Shown: in pieces, positions 34,901-43,008 of the stretch
Layout: each line of letters begins with the position of its first letter
Numbering within the stretch: the first letter of the stretch is position 1
NCBI RefSeq assembly: GCF_016862395.1
Contig: NZ_BOMW01000021.1
Span: 1 to 64,000, forward strand
Source of the DNA: Actinoplanes siamensis
Lineage (GTDB): Bacteria > Actinomycetota > Actinomycetes > Mycobacteriales > Micromonosporaceae
Length of the DNA stretch: 64,000 nt
Direction of reading: 5' to 3'
Notes under the pieces: model-generated
Database searches by the model: none
What the model saw: the letters and a program-made list of their open reading frames with translations, nothing else
Told to the model about the DNA's origin: nothing
Position numbers and translations under genes: made by a program

Positions 34901-35975
34901 GAATTGCATGAGCTTGATCCCCCGAAGGGCTGCCGCCGCCGTGCTGGCGGCCGCCCTGTCCCTTGGTGTCGCCGCGTGCGGAGGCGACGAACCGGGCTCG
35001 ACCCTGGAGCTGACCGCCGCGCTGCCGGAGCAGGTGCCGACTGGCGCCACGATCCGCATCGGCGACCCGACCATCCAGGCCGTCCTCGGCGCGGCCGGTC
35101 TCGACAAGGAGCTCGACACCGCCGGCGTGCGGGTCGAGTGGGCGAACATCAGCGGCGGCCCGCAGAGCATCCAGGCCTTCCGCGCCGACAAGCTGGACTG
35201 CAGCGCGGTCGCCGACATCCCGTCGCTGTTCGCCGCGTGGACCGGCACCTCGACCAGGATCGTCTTCCAGTCGGTCACCGTCGACCCGCTCAAGTTCCCG
35301 GTCTACCAGTTGGGCGTCGCACCCGGAGTGAACGTCACCTCGCTGGCCGACCTGCGCGGCAAGCGGATCGCCTACAGCGCCGGCCAGGCCCAGGGCGCCC
35401 TCGTGCTGCGGGTGCTGCAGAAGGCCGGCCTGACCCGGAAGGACGTCAAGCTGGTCGAGCTGACCAGCACCAACGACTCCTACGTGACGTCGCTGGGCAC
35501 CAAGGCGGTCGACGTGGCGCCGCTGAGCGCGCAGTACGTGAGGGTCTACAAGGCGAAGTACCCGGGCGCCACGGCCGTCGACACCGGGATCCGCGACGAC
35601 GCGTCGACGCTCTACTGTCTCACCAAGTCGGTGCAGGACGCGGCGAAGGCCGCGGCGCTCAGAATCTACGTGAGCGTACGCACCAAGGCCCTGCTCTGGC
35701 AGAACGACCACCCCGCCGAGTACGCCAAGCTCTACTACCAGGACAGCCAGGGCCTGACCGCCGCGGACGCCAAGGTGGTCGTCGAGCTCACCGGCGCCAA
35801 GGGCATCCCGGCGACCTGGGACAACGCCATCGCCCGGCTGCAGCAGACCGCCGACCTGCTGGCCACCGAGCAGAAGCACGACAAGCTCGACGTGACCACG
35901 CTGGTCGACCGCCGGTTCGAGCCGGTCGAGACGGCGGCCGCCGGGACGCGGACGGTCACCGGTGATGCCTCGTGA
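34899..35975 (+). CDS. ABC transporter substrate-binding lipoprotein (sulfonate/nitrate/taurine type)
   Basis: 358 residues. Lipoprotein signal with lipobox GVAAC at about residue 27. The mature protein has the SsuA/TauA-like fold: TIRIGDPTIQAV, ADIPSLFAAW, LADLRGKRIAYSAGQAQGAL and YYQDSQGLTAADA. It would bind an organosulfur compound or a similar anion outside the membrane. No ribosome site precedes either ATG (34899, 34908). Its stop overlaps the permease start by four bases (GTGA). The downstream flavin monooxygenase supports an organosulfur substrate. Confidence 0.9.
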   Translation: MNCMSLIPRRAAAAVLAAALSLGVAACGGDEPGSTLELTAALPEQVPTGATIRIGDPTIQAVLGAAGLDKELDTAGVRVEWANISGGPQSIQAFRADKLDCSAVADIPSLFAAWTGTSTRIVFQSVTVDPLKFPVYQLGVAPGVNVTSLADLRGKRIAYSAGQAQGALVLRVLQKAGLTRKDVKLVELTSTNDSYVTSLGTKAVDVAPLSAQYVRVYKAKYPGATAVDTGIRDDASTLYCLTKSVQDAAKAAALRIYVSVRTKALLWQNDHPAEYAKLYYQDSQGLTAADAKVVVELTGAKGIPATWDNAIARLQQTADLLATEQKHDKLDVTTLVDRRFEPVETAAAGTRTVTGDAS

Positions 35976-36814
35976 CCGCCACCATCCACCGGGGTGAGCC
36001 GGCCACCGGTGCCGCGCGGGCCGACCACCGCGTCGTACGCCGGCGGCTCGGGCCCGGCCGCCGCTTCCGGTTCGCCTTCTGGGTCGGCCCGGCCCTGGTG
36101 CTGGCCGTCTGGTCGATCGGCTCGGCCACCGGCCTGATCAGTCCCGCGGTGCTCACCGCGCCGTGGGACGTGGTGACCGCCTTCCGGGACCAGTGGACCG
36201 ACCACGACCTGCTCGGCAACATCCTGTCCTCGCTGCGGCGGGTGGTGGTCGGCCTGGCGTTCGGCGTGGCCGGCGGGGTGCTGCTGGCGATCGTCTCCGG
36301 GCTGTCCCGGATCGGCGAGTCGGTGTTCGACGGCCCGATCCAGATCAAACGCTCTATCCCCACGCTGGCGCTGGTCCCGCTGTTCATCGCCTGGTTCGGC
36401 ATCGGCGAGCAGATGAAGATCGTGACCATCGCGCTGATCAGCCTGGTGCCGATCTACGTGCACACGCACAACGGGCTGCGCGGCATCGACGGCAAGTACG
36501 CCGAGCTGGCCGAGACCATCGGCATCGGGCGCGGCGAGTTCGTCCGGCACGTGGTGCTGCCCGGCGCGCTGCCCGGCTTCCTGCTCGGCATGCGGTTCGC
36601 GGTGACCTCGGCGCTGCTCGGGCTCGTCGTGGTGGAGCAGTACAACGCGGTCAGCGGCGTCGGCTACATGATCATGCTGGCCGAGCAGTACGGGGCGACC
36701 AACGTGATCGTCGTCGGCCTGGTGATCTACGGCCTCTTCGGCTACCTCGCCGACACGGCGGTACGCCTGACCGGAAGGAGGGTGCTGGCATGGCGGCGGA
36801 CACTCGACGACTGA
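35972..36814 (+). CDS. ABC transporter permease (SsuC/TauC type)
   Basis: 280 residues with about six transmembrane helices and a basic N-terminus. The EAA loop, which docks the ATPase, is AETIGIGRGEFVRHVVLPGA (about 188-207). Family segments SIPTLALVPLFIAWFGIGEQ and GYMIMLAEQYGATNVI are present. The start is a GTG overlapping the binding-protein stop; the last 25 bases overlap the ATPase gene. Confidence 0.92.
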   Translation: MTATIHRGEPATGAARADHRVVRRRLGPGRRFRFAFWVGPALVLAVWSIGSATGLISPAVLTAPWDVVTAFRDQWTDHDLLGNILSSLRRVVVGLAFGVAGGVLLAIVSGLSRIGESVFDGPIQIKRSIPTLALVPLFIAWFGIGEQMKIVTIALISLVPIYVHTHNGLRGIDGKYAELAETIGIGRGEFVRHVVLPGALPGFLLGMRFAVTSALLGLVVVEQYNAVSGVGYMIMLAEQYGATNVIVVGLVIYGLFGYLADTAVRLTGRRVLAWRRTLDD

Positions 36815-37530
36815 GCACCGGGCCGGCGGTCCGCGTACAGGACCTGCATCGCAGTTTCCACCAGAACGGCGGCGTGCTCAACGGCCTGGACCTGGACATC
36901 GCGGACGGCGAGTTCGTGGCGCTGATCGGGCGCTCCGGCACCGGCAAGAGCACGCTGCTGCGCGCGCTGGCCGGGCTGGACCGCGACGTCGACGGCTACG
37001 GCCGGATCACCGTCCCCGGCTCGGTGTCTGTGGTCTTCCAGGACTCCCGGCTGCTGCCGTGGAAGCGGATCCTGGACAACGTCACGTTCGGGCTGCGCGG
37101 CGCCGGCGCGGCGCAGCGTGGCCGGCAGGCGCTGGCCGAGGTGGGGCTGGCCGGCCGCGAGCGCGCCTGGCCCTACCAGCTGTCCGGCGGCGAGCAGCAG
37201 CGCGCGTCACTGGCCCGCTCGCTGGTCCGCGAGCCGCGACTGCTGCTGGCCGACGAGCCGTTCGGCGCGCTGGACGCGCTGACCCGGCTGCGGATGCACG
37301 CCCTGCTGCGCAAGCTGTGCGAGAGGCACCGGCCGGCGGTGCTGCTGGTCACCCACGACGTCGACGAGGCCATCGTGCTCGCCGACCGGGTGATCGTGCT
37401 GGACGCCGGGGTGGTGCGCAGCGACGTACGCGTGGATCTGCCGGATCGCTCGCGCTCCGCGCCCGCCTTCGCCGAGCTGCGCGCCTTTCTGCTGGACGAA
37501 CTGGGTGTCGACGAGGAGAACCTGCGATGA
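36790..37530 (+). CDS. ABC transporter ATPase (SsuB/TauB type)
   Basis: 246 residues. Walker A GRSGTGKS (about 50), Q-loop VVFQDSRLLPW, signature LSGGEQQR, Walker B LLLADEPFGALD and switch VTHDVDEA are all intact. It powers the adjacent permease. The ATG at 36790 follows GGAAGGAGGG inside the permease gene. Its stop overlaps the monooxygenase start (ATGA). Confidence 0.95.
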   Translation: MAADTRRLSTGPAVRVQDLHRSFHQNGGVLNGLDLDIADGEFVALIGRSGTGKSTLLRALAGLDRDVDGYGRITVPGSVSVVFQDSRLLPWKRILDNVTFGLRGAGAAQRGRQALAEVGLAGRERAWPYQLSGGEQQRASLARSLVREPRLLLADEPFGALDALTRLRMHALLRKLCERHRPAVLLVTHDVDEAIVLADRVIVLDAGVVRSDVRVDLPDRSRSAPAFAELRAFLLDELGVDEENLR

Positions 37531-38864
37531 GCCGCCAGTTGCACTTCAACCTGTTCCTGCACGACACCGGCCACCACGAGGCGTCCTGGCGGTTGCCCGG
37601 CTCCGACCCGTACGCCAATCTCTCCCTCGCCGCGCACCAGCACCTGGCCCGCGTCGCCGAGGACGCCAAGTTCGACTCGGTCTTCCTGGCCGACAGCCCG
37701 GTGCTGTTCAACGACCCGGGCCGGCGGCCGTCCGGCAAGCTGGAACCGACCCTGCTGCTCGCCTCACTGGCCGTGACCACCAGCCGGATCGGACTGATCG
37801 CGACCGCGTCCACCAGCTACAACGAGCCGTTCAACCTGGCCCGCCGGTTCGCTTCGCTGGACCACCTGTCCGGCGGCCGGGCCGGCTGGAACATCGTCAC
37901 CACCGCGGGCGACGCGGCCGCCCGCAACTTCGGCCTGGACGGGCAGCCGCTGCACCGCACCCGCTACCAGCGCGCCGACGAGTTCCTCGAGGTGGCCACG
38001 AAGCTCTGGGACAGCTGGACCGACGACGCGATCCTCGCTGACAAGCAGCACGGCGTGCACGCGCTGCGCGACCGGGTCCGCGGGATCGGCCACCGGGGCG
38101 AGTTCTTCCGTGTGGACGGTCCGCTCAACGTGCCGCGCTCGCCGCAGGCGTACCCACTGCTGGTGCAGGCCGGCTCGTCGGAGGACGGCAAGGAGTTCGC
38201 CGCGAAGTGGGCCGAGGCGGTCTTCACCGCCCAGCCCACGCTCGCCGAGAGCCAGGCCTTCTACGCCGACCTCAAGCGCCGGGTGGCGCGGGCCGGGCGC
38301 GACCCGGACCACGTGGTGGTGCTGCCCGGGATCGTGCCGGTCATCGGCGACACCGAGGCCGAGGCCCGCGAGCTCGACGCCGAGCTGGACCGGCTGATCG
38401 GACCGGAGTACGCGCTCCGGCAACTGGCCCACACGCTCGGCGTCGACCCGGGCATCCTGGAGCTGGACCGGCCGCTGCCGCGGGATCTGCCCGACGAGGA
38501 GGAGATCGAGGGCGCGAAGAGCCGCCGTACGCTGATCGTCGACTGGGCCCGGCGCGACAACCTGACCGTCCGGCAACTGATCGGCCGCCTCGGCGGTGGC
38601 CGCGGCCACCGCACCTTCACCGGCACTCCCGTGCAGGTCGCCGACACCATCCAGGAGTACTTCGAGAACGGCGCCGCCGACGGCTTCAACATCATGCCGG
38701 CCGTCCTGCCCGCGGGCATCGAGGCGTTCGCCACCAAGGTCGTGCCGATCCTGCAGGAGCGCGGCCTGTTCCGCACCGAGTACCAGGGCGCCACGCTGCG
38801 CGAGCACTACGGCCTCCCCCGCCCGGCGAACCGACTGGTCCTGGCGGGCGAGGGCGTCCGATGA
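37527..38864 (+). CDS. LLM-class flavin monooxygenase (DszA/NtaA/SnaA family)
   Basis: 445 residues, with the family start LHFNLFLHDTGHHEASWR, FDSVFLADSPVLF, TASTSYNEPFNLARRFASLD, GGRAGWNIVTT and YQRADEFLEV. These enzymes use FMNH2 from a separate reductase to cleave or oxidise substrates such as sulfones, nitrilotriacetate or sulfonates. Coupling to an organosulfur-type ABC importer suggests desulfurisation of the imported compound. No flavin reductase is in the operon, so it must be supplied elsewhere. Confidence 0.92.
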   Translation: MSRQLHFNLFLHDTGHHEASWRLPGSDPYANLSLAAHQHLARVAEDAKFDSVFLADSPVLFNDPGRRPSGKLEPTLLLASLAVTTSRIGLIATASTSYNEPFNLARRFASLDHLSGGRAGWNIVTTAGDAAARNFGLDGQPLHRTRYQRADEFLEVATKLWDSWTDDAILADKQHGVHALRDRVRGIGHRGEFFRVDGPLNVPRSPQAYPLLVQAGSSEDGKEFAAKWAEAVFTAQPTLAESQAFYADLKRRVARAGRDPDHVVVLPGIVPVIGDTEAEARELDAELDRLIGPEYALRQLAHTLGVDPGILELDRPLPRDLPDEEEIEGAKSRRTLIVDWARRDNLTVRQLIGRLGGGRGHRTFTGTPVQVADTIQEYFENGAADGFNIMPAVLPAGIEAFATKVVPILQERGLFRTEYQGATLREHYGLPRPANRLVLAGEGVR

Positions 38865-38986
38865 CCTTCCTCCGGTACTTCCCCGACACCGTCGACCCGG
38901 GCCACCGCGGCGACGACGCGATCGACGGCTACGGCACGCCACCCGCCCCGGCGCGACACTCGGCCATGGGCGGGTGGGCGAAGTGA
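38861..38986 (+). CDS. Short coupled reading frame after the LLM gene
   Basis: 41 codons starting with an ATG that overlaps the monooxygenase stop (ATGA). Begins MTFLRYFPDTVDPGHRG. No family recognised. Good codon use and coupling suggest translation, but it may be the start of a lost downstream gene. Confidence 0.4.
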   Translation: MTFLRYFPDTVDPGHRGDDAIDGYGTPPAPARHSAMGGWAK

Positions 38987-38996
38987 TCAGCAGGCG

Positions 38997-39707
38997 TCAG
39001 GCGCTCTTGCAGCTGGGAGGGGTAACCCCGCCGTAGTTGTCATCGCCGGTACCGGTGTCGTTGTCGTTCCAGTTGTCGTTGTCGTTGGCGTTGGCGTTGG
39101 CGTTGCTGTTCGCGTTGTTGTTGTTGTTCCTGTTCCGATTGTTGTTCACGTTCCGGTTGTCATTGTTGTTGTTGTTGACGTTCCGGTTGTCGTTGTTGTT
39201 GAGATTCCGGTTGTCGTTGCTGTTCTGATTGCTGTTGCTGTTGCGGTTGCTGTTGTCGTTGCTGTTGCGGTTGCTGTTGTCGTTGCTGTTGCGGTTGCTG
39301 TTGTCGTTGCTGTTCTGGTTGCTGTTGCGGTTGTTGTTCTGGTTGCTGTTGCGGTTGTTGTTCTGGTTGTTGTTCCAGTTGCTGTTGCTGTTCTGGTTGC
39401 TGTTGTCGTTGTCGTAGTCCGGCCGGTACTCCACGAACAGGGCGAACTGCTTCGAGTGAATGCCGGCTCCCTTCTTGCATTTCCAGTTGGGGAGCCAATC
39501 GTCACGCTGGCCGTCGTATCCGTCACTGCGGCATTCACTCAGCCTGTCGTACCAGTCGTGAAACTGGAGTCTGCTTCCGGCGGCCGTGATCTGGCCCACC
39601 CTGTCGGAACTGTCACGCGGAGCTGCTGACGCGGCGCCGGCGCCCAGGCCCACACTGGTCGCAACCGCCATACCGGCGCCGATCGCCATACGCGTCATCG
39701 ACATCAT
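38997..39707 (-). CDS. Secreted protein with Asn-rich low-complexity tail
   Basis: 236 residues. Signal peptide ends near ASAAP (about 29). Residues about 30-95 form a compact part with two Cys (LSECRSDGYD, WKCKKG). From about 97 to 222 the sequence is dominated by Asn alternating with Ser, Asp, Arg and Ala, built on units such as NRNSNDNSN. A short C-terminus (GGVTPPSCKSA) holds a third Cys. AAC/AAT codons in a GC-rich genome make this tract distinct from its surroundings. It could act as a flexible surface spacer or a prion-like aggregating segment. Not recognised as a named family. Codons ATG at 39707 and 39704 are alternatives. Confidence 0.75.
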   Translation of the reverse strand: MMSMTRMAIGAGMAVATSVGLGAGAASAAPRDSSDRVGQITAAGSRLQFHDWYDRLSECRSDGYDGQRDDWLPNWKCKKGAGIHSKQFALFVEYRPDYDNDNSNQNSNSNWNNNQNNNRNSNQNNNRNSNQNSNDNSNRNSNDNSNRNSNDNSNRNSNSNQNSNDNRNLNNNDNRNVNNNNNDNRNVNNNRNRNNNNNANSNANANANDNDNWNDNDTGTGDDNYGGVTPPSCKSA

Positions 39708-39955
39708 TATTGTTCAGCCCTTTCAGATGATGATTTGCACGAACGAGCCAACACTAAAGAGCGCACGGCAAGCCGGGTGTGGATTCTTTCAAAAAAGAAT
39801 CCCGGTGAATGTCCGACGGTATTGTTGGTTCCGGAAAAGACGGACAGCTCCGGCACTCGGGAACTGCCCGCCGACTGCCCGTGGCGCAGGCCGCCGAGGC
39901 GTACCGGGCGACGGACGAGCGCCGCGCCGTCGAGGTGCTGCCGCAACCGGTGAGG

Positions 39956-40567
39956 TCAGCGGTCCCCGGCGGCGCGGATCAACGCCTCGGCCGCCGCCAC
40001 CGCGCGCGCGGCCGTCGCGTCCACGGTCAGGGCTCCCTGGGCGAAGAAGCCCTCGGCGAACAGCGTCGTGTACCCGTGCGCGACCGCGACGATCGCCTCG
40101 ACCAGGGCGACCGCCTGCCGATGGGACGGGACGCCGACCGCGGACGCCAGCTCCAGCAGCGTCGCCATCAGCGCGCGCGTCTGCTCACGGCGGGCCTCGT
40201 CCGGGACCGCGTACAACTCGGCGGCGTAGATCACGTGGAAGCCGGCGCCGGTGCGCACCACGTACCGGAAATAGGCTTCGGCGACCGACGCCAGGCGGGA
40301 GGACGGGTCGGCGCCGGCCCGGTCGGCGGCCGCGACGATCGCGGACCGCAGGTCGTGGGCGGCGGCCGCGGAGACCGCGGAGAGCAGGTGGTCACGGCCG
40401 GGAAAGTGCCGGTACGGCGCGGCCGAGCTGACGCCCAGCCGGCGCGCCACCGCGGCCACCGAGAAACGCCGCAGCCCCACCTCGGCGAGCAGTTCGAAAC
40501 TGGCGGTGATCAGTGACGCGCGCAGGTCGCCGTGATGATAACCGCGATCGCGCGACACCTTCCGCAC
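39956..40567 (-). CDS. TetR-family regulator
   Basis: 203 residues. HTH: YHHGDLRASLITASFELLAE, then SSAAPYRHFPGRDHLL. The ligand domain is of the TetR_C (WHG) kind. It is divergent from the LLM oxidoreductase with repeats of CTCTTACA between them, so probably a repressor of that gene. The GTG at 40567 is used; a GTG three codons on is possible. Confidence 0.9.
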   Translation of the reverse strand: MRKVSRDRGYHHGDLRASLITASFELLAEVGLRRFSVAAVARRLGVSSAAPYRHFPGRDHLLSAVSAAAAHDLRSAIVAAADRAGADPSSRLASVAEAYFRYVVRTGAGFHVIYAAELYAVPDEARREQTRALMATLLELASAVGVPSHRQAVALVEAIVAVAHGYTTLFAEGFFAQGALTVDATAARAVAAAEALIRAAGDR

Positions 40568-40582
40568 CGTCCTTCACAGCCG

Positions 40583-40624
40583 TGTAAGTTGGCTCTTACA
40601 TTACCAAGTGAGAGACCTCTTACA
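40583..40624. promoter_or_regulatory. Repeats between TetR and LLM genes
   Basis: TGTAAG-TTGGCT-CTTACA (40583-40600) is an inverted repeat, and CTCTTACA recurs at 40617-40624, 24 bases on. Likely operator sites overlapping the promoters. Confidence 0.6.
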
Positions 40625-40635
40625 CAGGAGGCAGC

Positions 40636-41577
40636 GTGACCATCCGGCTCGGGTACCAGATCCCGAACTTCACCTATCCCGGCGTCCCGGAGGAGCGGCT
40701 GTTCGACACGGTCGCCGCGCAGGCCAAGGAGGCCGAGGCGGCCGGTTTCGACACCGTGCTGGTGATGGACCACTTCTATCAGCTGCCCGGCATCGGCACG
40801 CCGGACGCGAACATGCTCGAGGCGTACACGACGCTCGGCGCGCTCGCGTCCGTCACGTCCACTATCCAGCTGTCCACGCTGGTCACCGGCAACACCTACC
40901 GCAATCCCGCGCTGCTGGCCAAGACGGTCACCACCCTGGACGTGGTGTCCAAGGGCCGCGCCGTTCTCGGCATCGGCGCCGGCTGGTTCGAGCGCGAGCA
41001 CCACGACCTGGGGTTCGAGTTCGGCACGTTCGGGCAGCGCTTCGAGCGGCTCGAGGAGGCGCTCACCATCATCAGCCCGATGCTCGAGGGCGAGCCCGCG
41101 ACGTTCGAGGGCAAGTGGTACGTCGCCCGCGGCGCGATGAACAACCCGCGGGTGCGGCCGCACATCCCGATCATGCTGGGCGGCTCCGGCGAGCAGAAGA
41201 CGTTCCGGCTGGCGGCCCGCTTCGCCGACCACATGAACATCATCTGCGACGTCGAGGACGTGGCCCGCAAGGTCGCCGTGCTGCGCGAGCGCTGTGCGGA
41301 GATCGGCCGCGACCCGGCGACGCTGGCCACCAGTTACCTGGCGATGGGCATGGTCGGGGAGAACGAGGCGGAGGCCAAGGAGCTCAGGGAGTCGGTCCCG
41401 GAGGACCGCCGCAACCGCGCCTTCGTCGGTACGGCCGAGCAGGTCGCCGAGCAACTGCACGAGAAGGTGATCGGCGCGGGCATCGACGGCATCACCATCA
41501 ACCTGATCCGTAACGGTCACCGGCCGGGTGTGGTCAACATGGTCGGCGAGGCGCTCAAACCGATCGTGACGGCCTGA
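40636..41577 (+). CDS. LLM-class (probably F420-dependent) oxidoreductase
   Basis: 313 residues: LGYQIPNFTYPG, VAAQAKEAEAAGFDTVLVMD, GIGAGWFEREHHDLGFEFG and IPIMLGGSGEQKTF are typical of actinobacterial F420-type members. It reduces or oxidises an unknown organic substrate by hydride transfer. The GTG at 40636 lies six bases from AGGAGG. Control by the divergent TetR is likely. Confidence 0.92.
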   Translation: MTIRLGYQIPNFTYPGVPEERLFDTVAAQAKEAEAAGFDTVLVMDHFYQLPGIGTPDANMLEAYTTLGALASVTSTIQLSTLVTGNTYRNPALLAKTVTTLDVVSKGRAVLGIGAGWFEREHHDLGFEFGTFGQRFERLEEALTIISPMLEGEPATFEGKWYVARGAMNNPRVRPHIPIMLGGSGEQKTFRLAARFADHMNIICDVEDVARKVAVLRERCAEIGRDPATLATSYLAMGMVGENEAEAKELRESVPEDRRNRAFVGTAEQVAEQLHEKVIGAGIDGITINLIRNGHRPGVVNMVGEALKPIVTA

Positions 41578-41584
41578 CCGGCAA

Positions 41585-41620
41585 CCGGCCCCGGGCCTTC
41601 GCAGGCAAGCCCGGGGCCGG
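41585..41620. terminator. Strong hairpin after LLM oxidoreductase
   Basis: Perfect 12-base arms CCGGCCCCGGGC and GCCCGGGGCCGG with a 12-base loop, eight bases past the stop. Confidence 0.75.
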
Positions 41621-41687
41621 CGACTCCGCCGAAGTTCTCGGCCCCGGTTCGGCCAGGACTGCGCGCCGCACCGGTACCGTGACCGGA

Positions 41688-42356
41688 ATGGACAATGCGC
41701 GCGTTCTTGTCGTAGGCGGCCACGGGAAGGTGGCGCTGATGCTGCTGCCGCTGCTGGTGGAGGCCGGGCACGAGGTGACCGCGGTGATCCGCGATCCCGG
41801 GCACCGGGCCGAGGTCGCGGCCACCGGGGCGACGCCGGTGGTGGCCGACGTCGAGCGGCTCGGCGTGGCGGAGCTGGCGGAACTCTTCGCCGGGCAGGAC
41901 GCGATCGTGTGGTCGGCCGGGGCCGGCGGCGGCGACCCGGCGCGCACCTACGCGGTGGACCGGGACGCGGCGATCCGCTCGATGGACGCGGCGCTGCGGT
42001 CCGGGGTCCGCCGCTACCTGATGGTGTCCTACTTCGGTTCGCAGATCGAGCACGGCGTTCCCGAGGGCCACGGCTTCTTCCCGTACGCCGAGGCGAAGGC
42101 CGCCGCGGACGCCCACCTGGCGGCCACCGATCTGGACTGGACGATCCTGGGCCCGAGCCGCCTCACCCTGGACCCGCCGACGGGCCGTATCGAGACGGCC
42201 AACCAGGGCGCCACGGCCGGCTCGGTGAGCCGGGCGGACGTGGCCGCGGTCGTGCTGCGGGCCCTGCACGAGCCGGCGACGATCCACCGCACGATCCGCT
42301 TCAACGCCGGCGCCACGCCGATCGCCGACGCCCTCAGCGAGGACGACCTCGCCTGA
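41688..42356 (+). CDS. NAD(P)-binding atypical SDR
   Basis: 222 residues from the ATG at 41688 (a GTG three codons earlier is in frame). Starts with VLVVGGHGKVALMLLPLL, a GxxGxxG-type nucleotide loop, then VVADVERL, DAIVWSAGAGGGD, RRYLMVSYFG and LDWTILGPSRLTLDP, as in the SDR_a5 group of NAD(P)H-binding proteins (YwnB/HSCARG-like). The active-site Tyr-Lys is not conserved, so it may sense or bind cofactor. The start has no ribosome site and may be leaderless. Confidence 0.85.
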   Translation: MDNARVLVVGGHGKVALMLLPLLVEAGHEVTAVIRDPGHRAEVAATGATPVVADVERLGVAELAELFAGQDAIVWSAGAGGGDPARTYAVDRDAAIRSMDAALRSGVRRYLMVSYFGSQIEHGVPEGHGFFPYAEAKAAADAHLAATDLDWTILGPSRLTLDPPTGRIETANQGATAGSVSRADVAAVVLRALHEPATIHRTIRFNAGATPIADALSEDDLA

Positions 42357-42446
42357 ACTGCCTGCTGTTTGGGCCCGGCCCGGGCGGGTACTCGATCTTG
42401 AGCCCCGTGCCGGACCGGGACCGGGGCCTGGTGAAAGGGGGACTCG

Positions 42447-42623
42447 ATGCCGATCCAACGACTGCCGTCCGACCCGGACCGCTATCCGCCGCTCGACCCC
42501 GGCGCGCCGATTCCCGACGATCCGGGCGAGCTGGAGCCGGGCAATCCGGACCTGCCGCCGGCCCCGGCCGAGCCGATGCCTGTCGAGCCGGTGCCCGCCG
42601 AACCGGAGCCCGAGCCGGCCTGA
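42447..42623 (+). CDS. Small Pro/Glu-rich protein
   Basis: 58 residues of Pro, Glu, Asp and Ala, e.g. GELEPGNPDLPPAPAEP and the tail VPAEPEPEPA. The codons have very high third-position GC, the ATG follows AGGGGG by five bases, and a TGA ends it, so it looks real. It is acidic, disordered and has no signal peptide. Function unknown. Confidence 0.55.
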   Translation: MPIQRLPSDPDRYPPLDPGAPIPDDPGELEPGNPDLPPAPAEPMPVEPVPAEPEPEPA

Positions 42624-43008
42624 GAGGAAGCGCGAGCATCAAGGTCATCAATTCACCCTTCACGTTTTCCCGCCGCAGTCAAGAACCCCAAGAAGCGTAC
42701 GACGGACTCACTGTGCGACTTCGGGAACATCATTTCGGCATGTCGAGTAGCCGATAAACGCGGACCGAAGTAGTTGACCCCATTGACTCTGACCTGCGAG
42801 AAGCCGGAAAAGCAACAAGCGTGAAGAGCGCCGGCAGGCGCTGATACCGGCTATCTCGTAATCGACGGGCGACTACCTGCCGTGCCCATCGGCATCTACG
42901 GTGCGAGGAAACCGCCTCGCCTTTTGCCGAAGGATGTTCGATGGCGCCCTTGATCGATTACGCGGCCGGACCGCGCCGTGACACCGGGCACGTGCCGGTG
43001 ATGGCCGG
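42624..43008. other. Lower-GC non-coding region
   Basis: There are many stops in all frames and clearly lower GC than the surroundings. No RNA gene or repeat recognised. Contains the MFS promoter region near its right end. Confidence 0.4.

Noticed and set aside
35735..36550. A minus-strand frame opposite the ABC genes
   Set aside because: Shadow of the permease and binding-protein genes; Arg/His/Asp-rich with no motif.
39037..39417. Leu-rich plus-strand frames that look like membrane peptides
   Set aside because: They are the complement of the Asn-rich repeats; the minus strand has the signal peptide and proper start.
39100..39420. Possible CRISPR-like or tandem repeat array
   Set aside because: The units are short, unevenly spaced multiples of three and encode the Asn-rich tract; no spacer structure.
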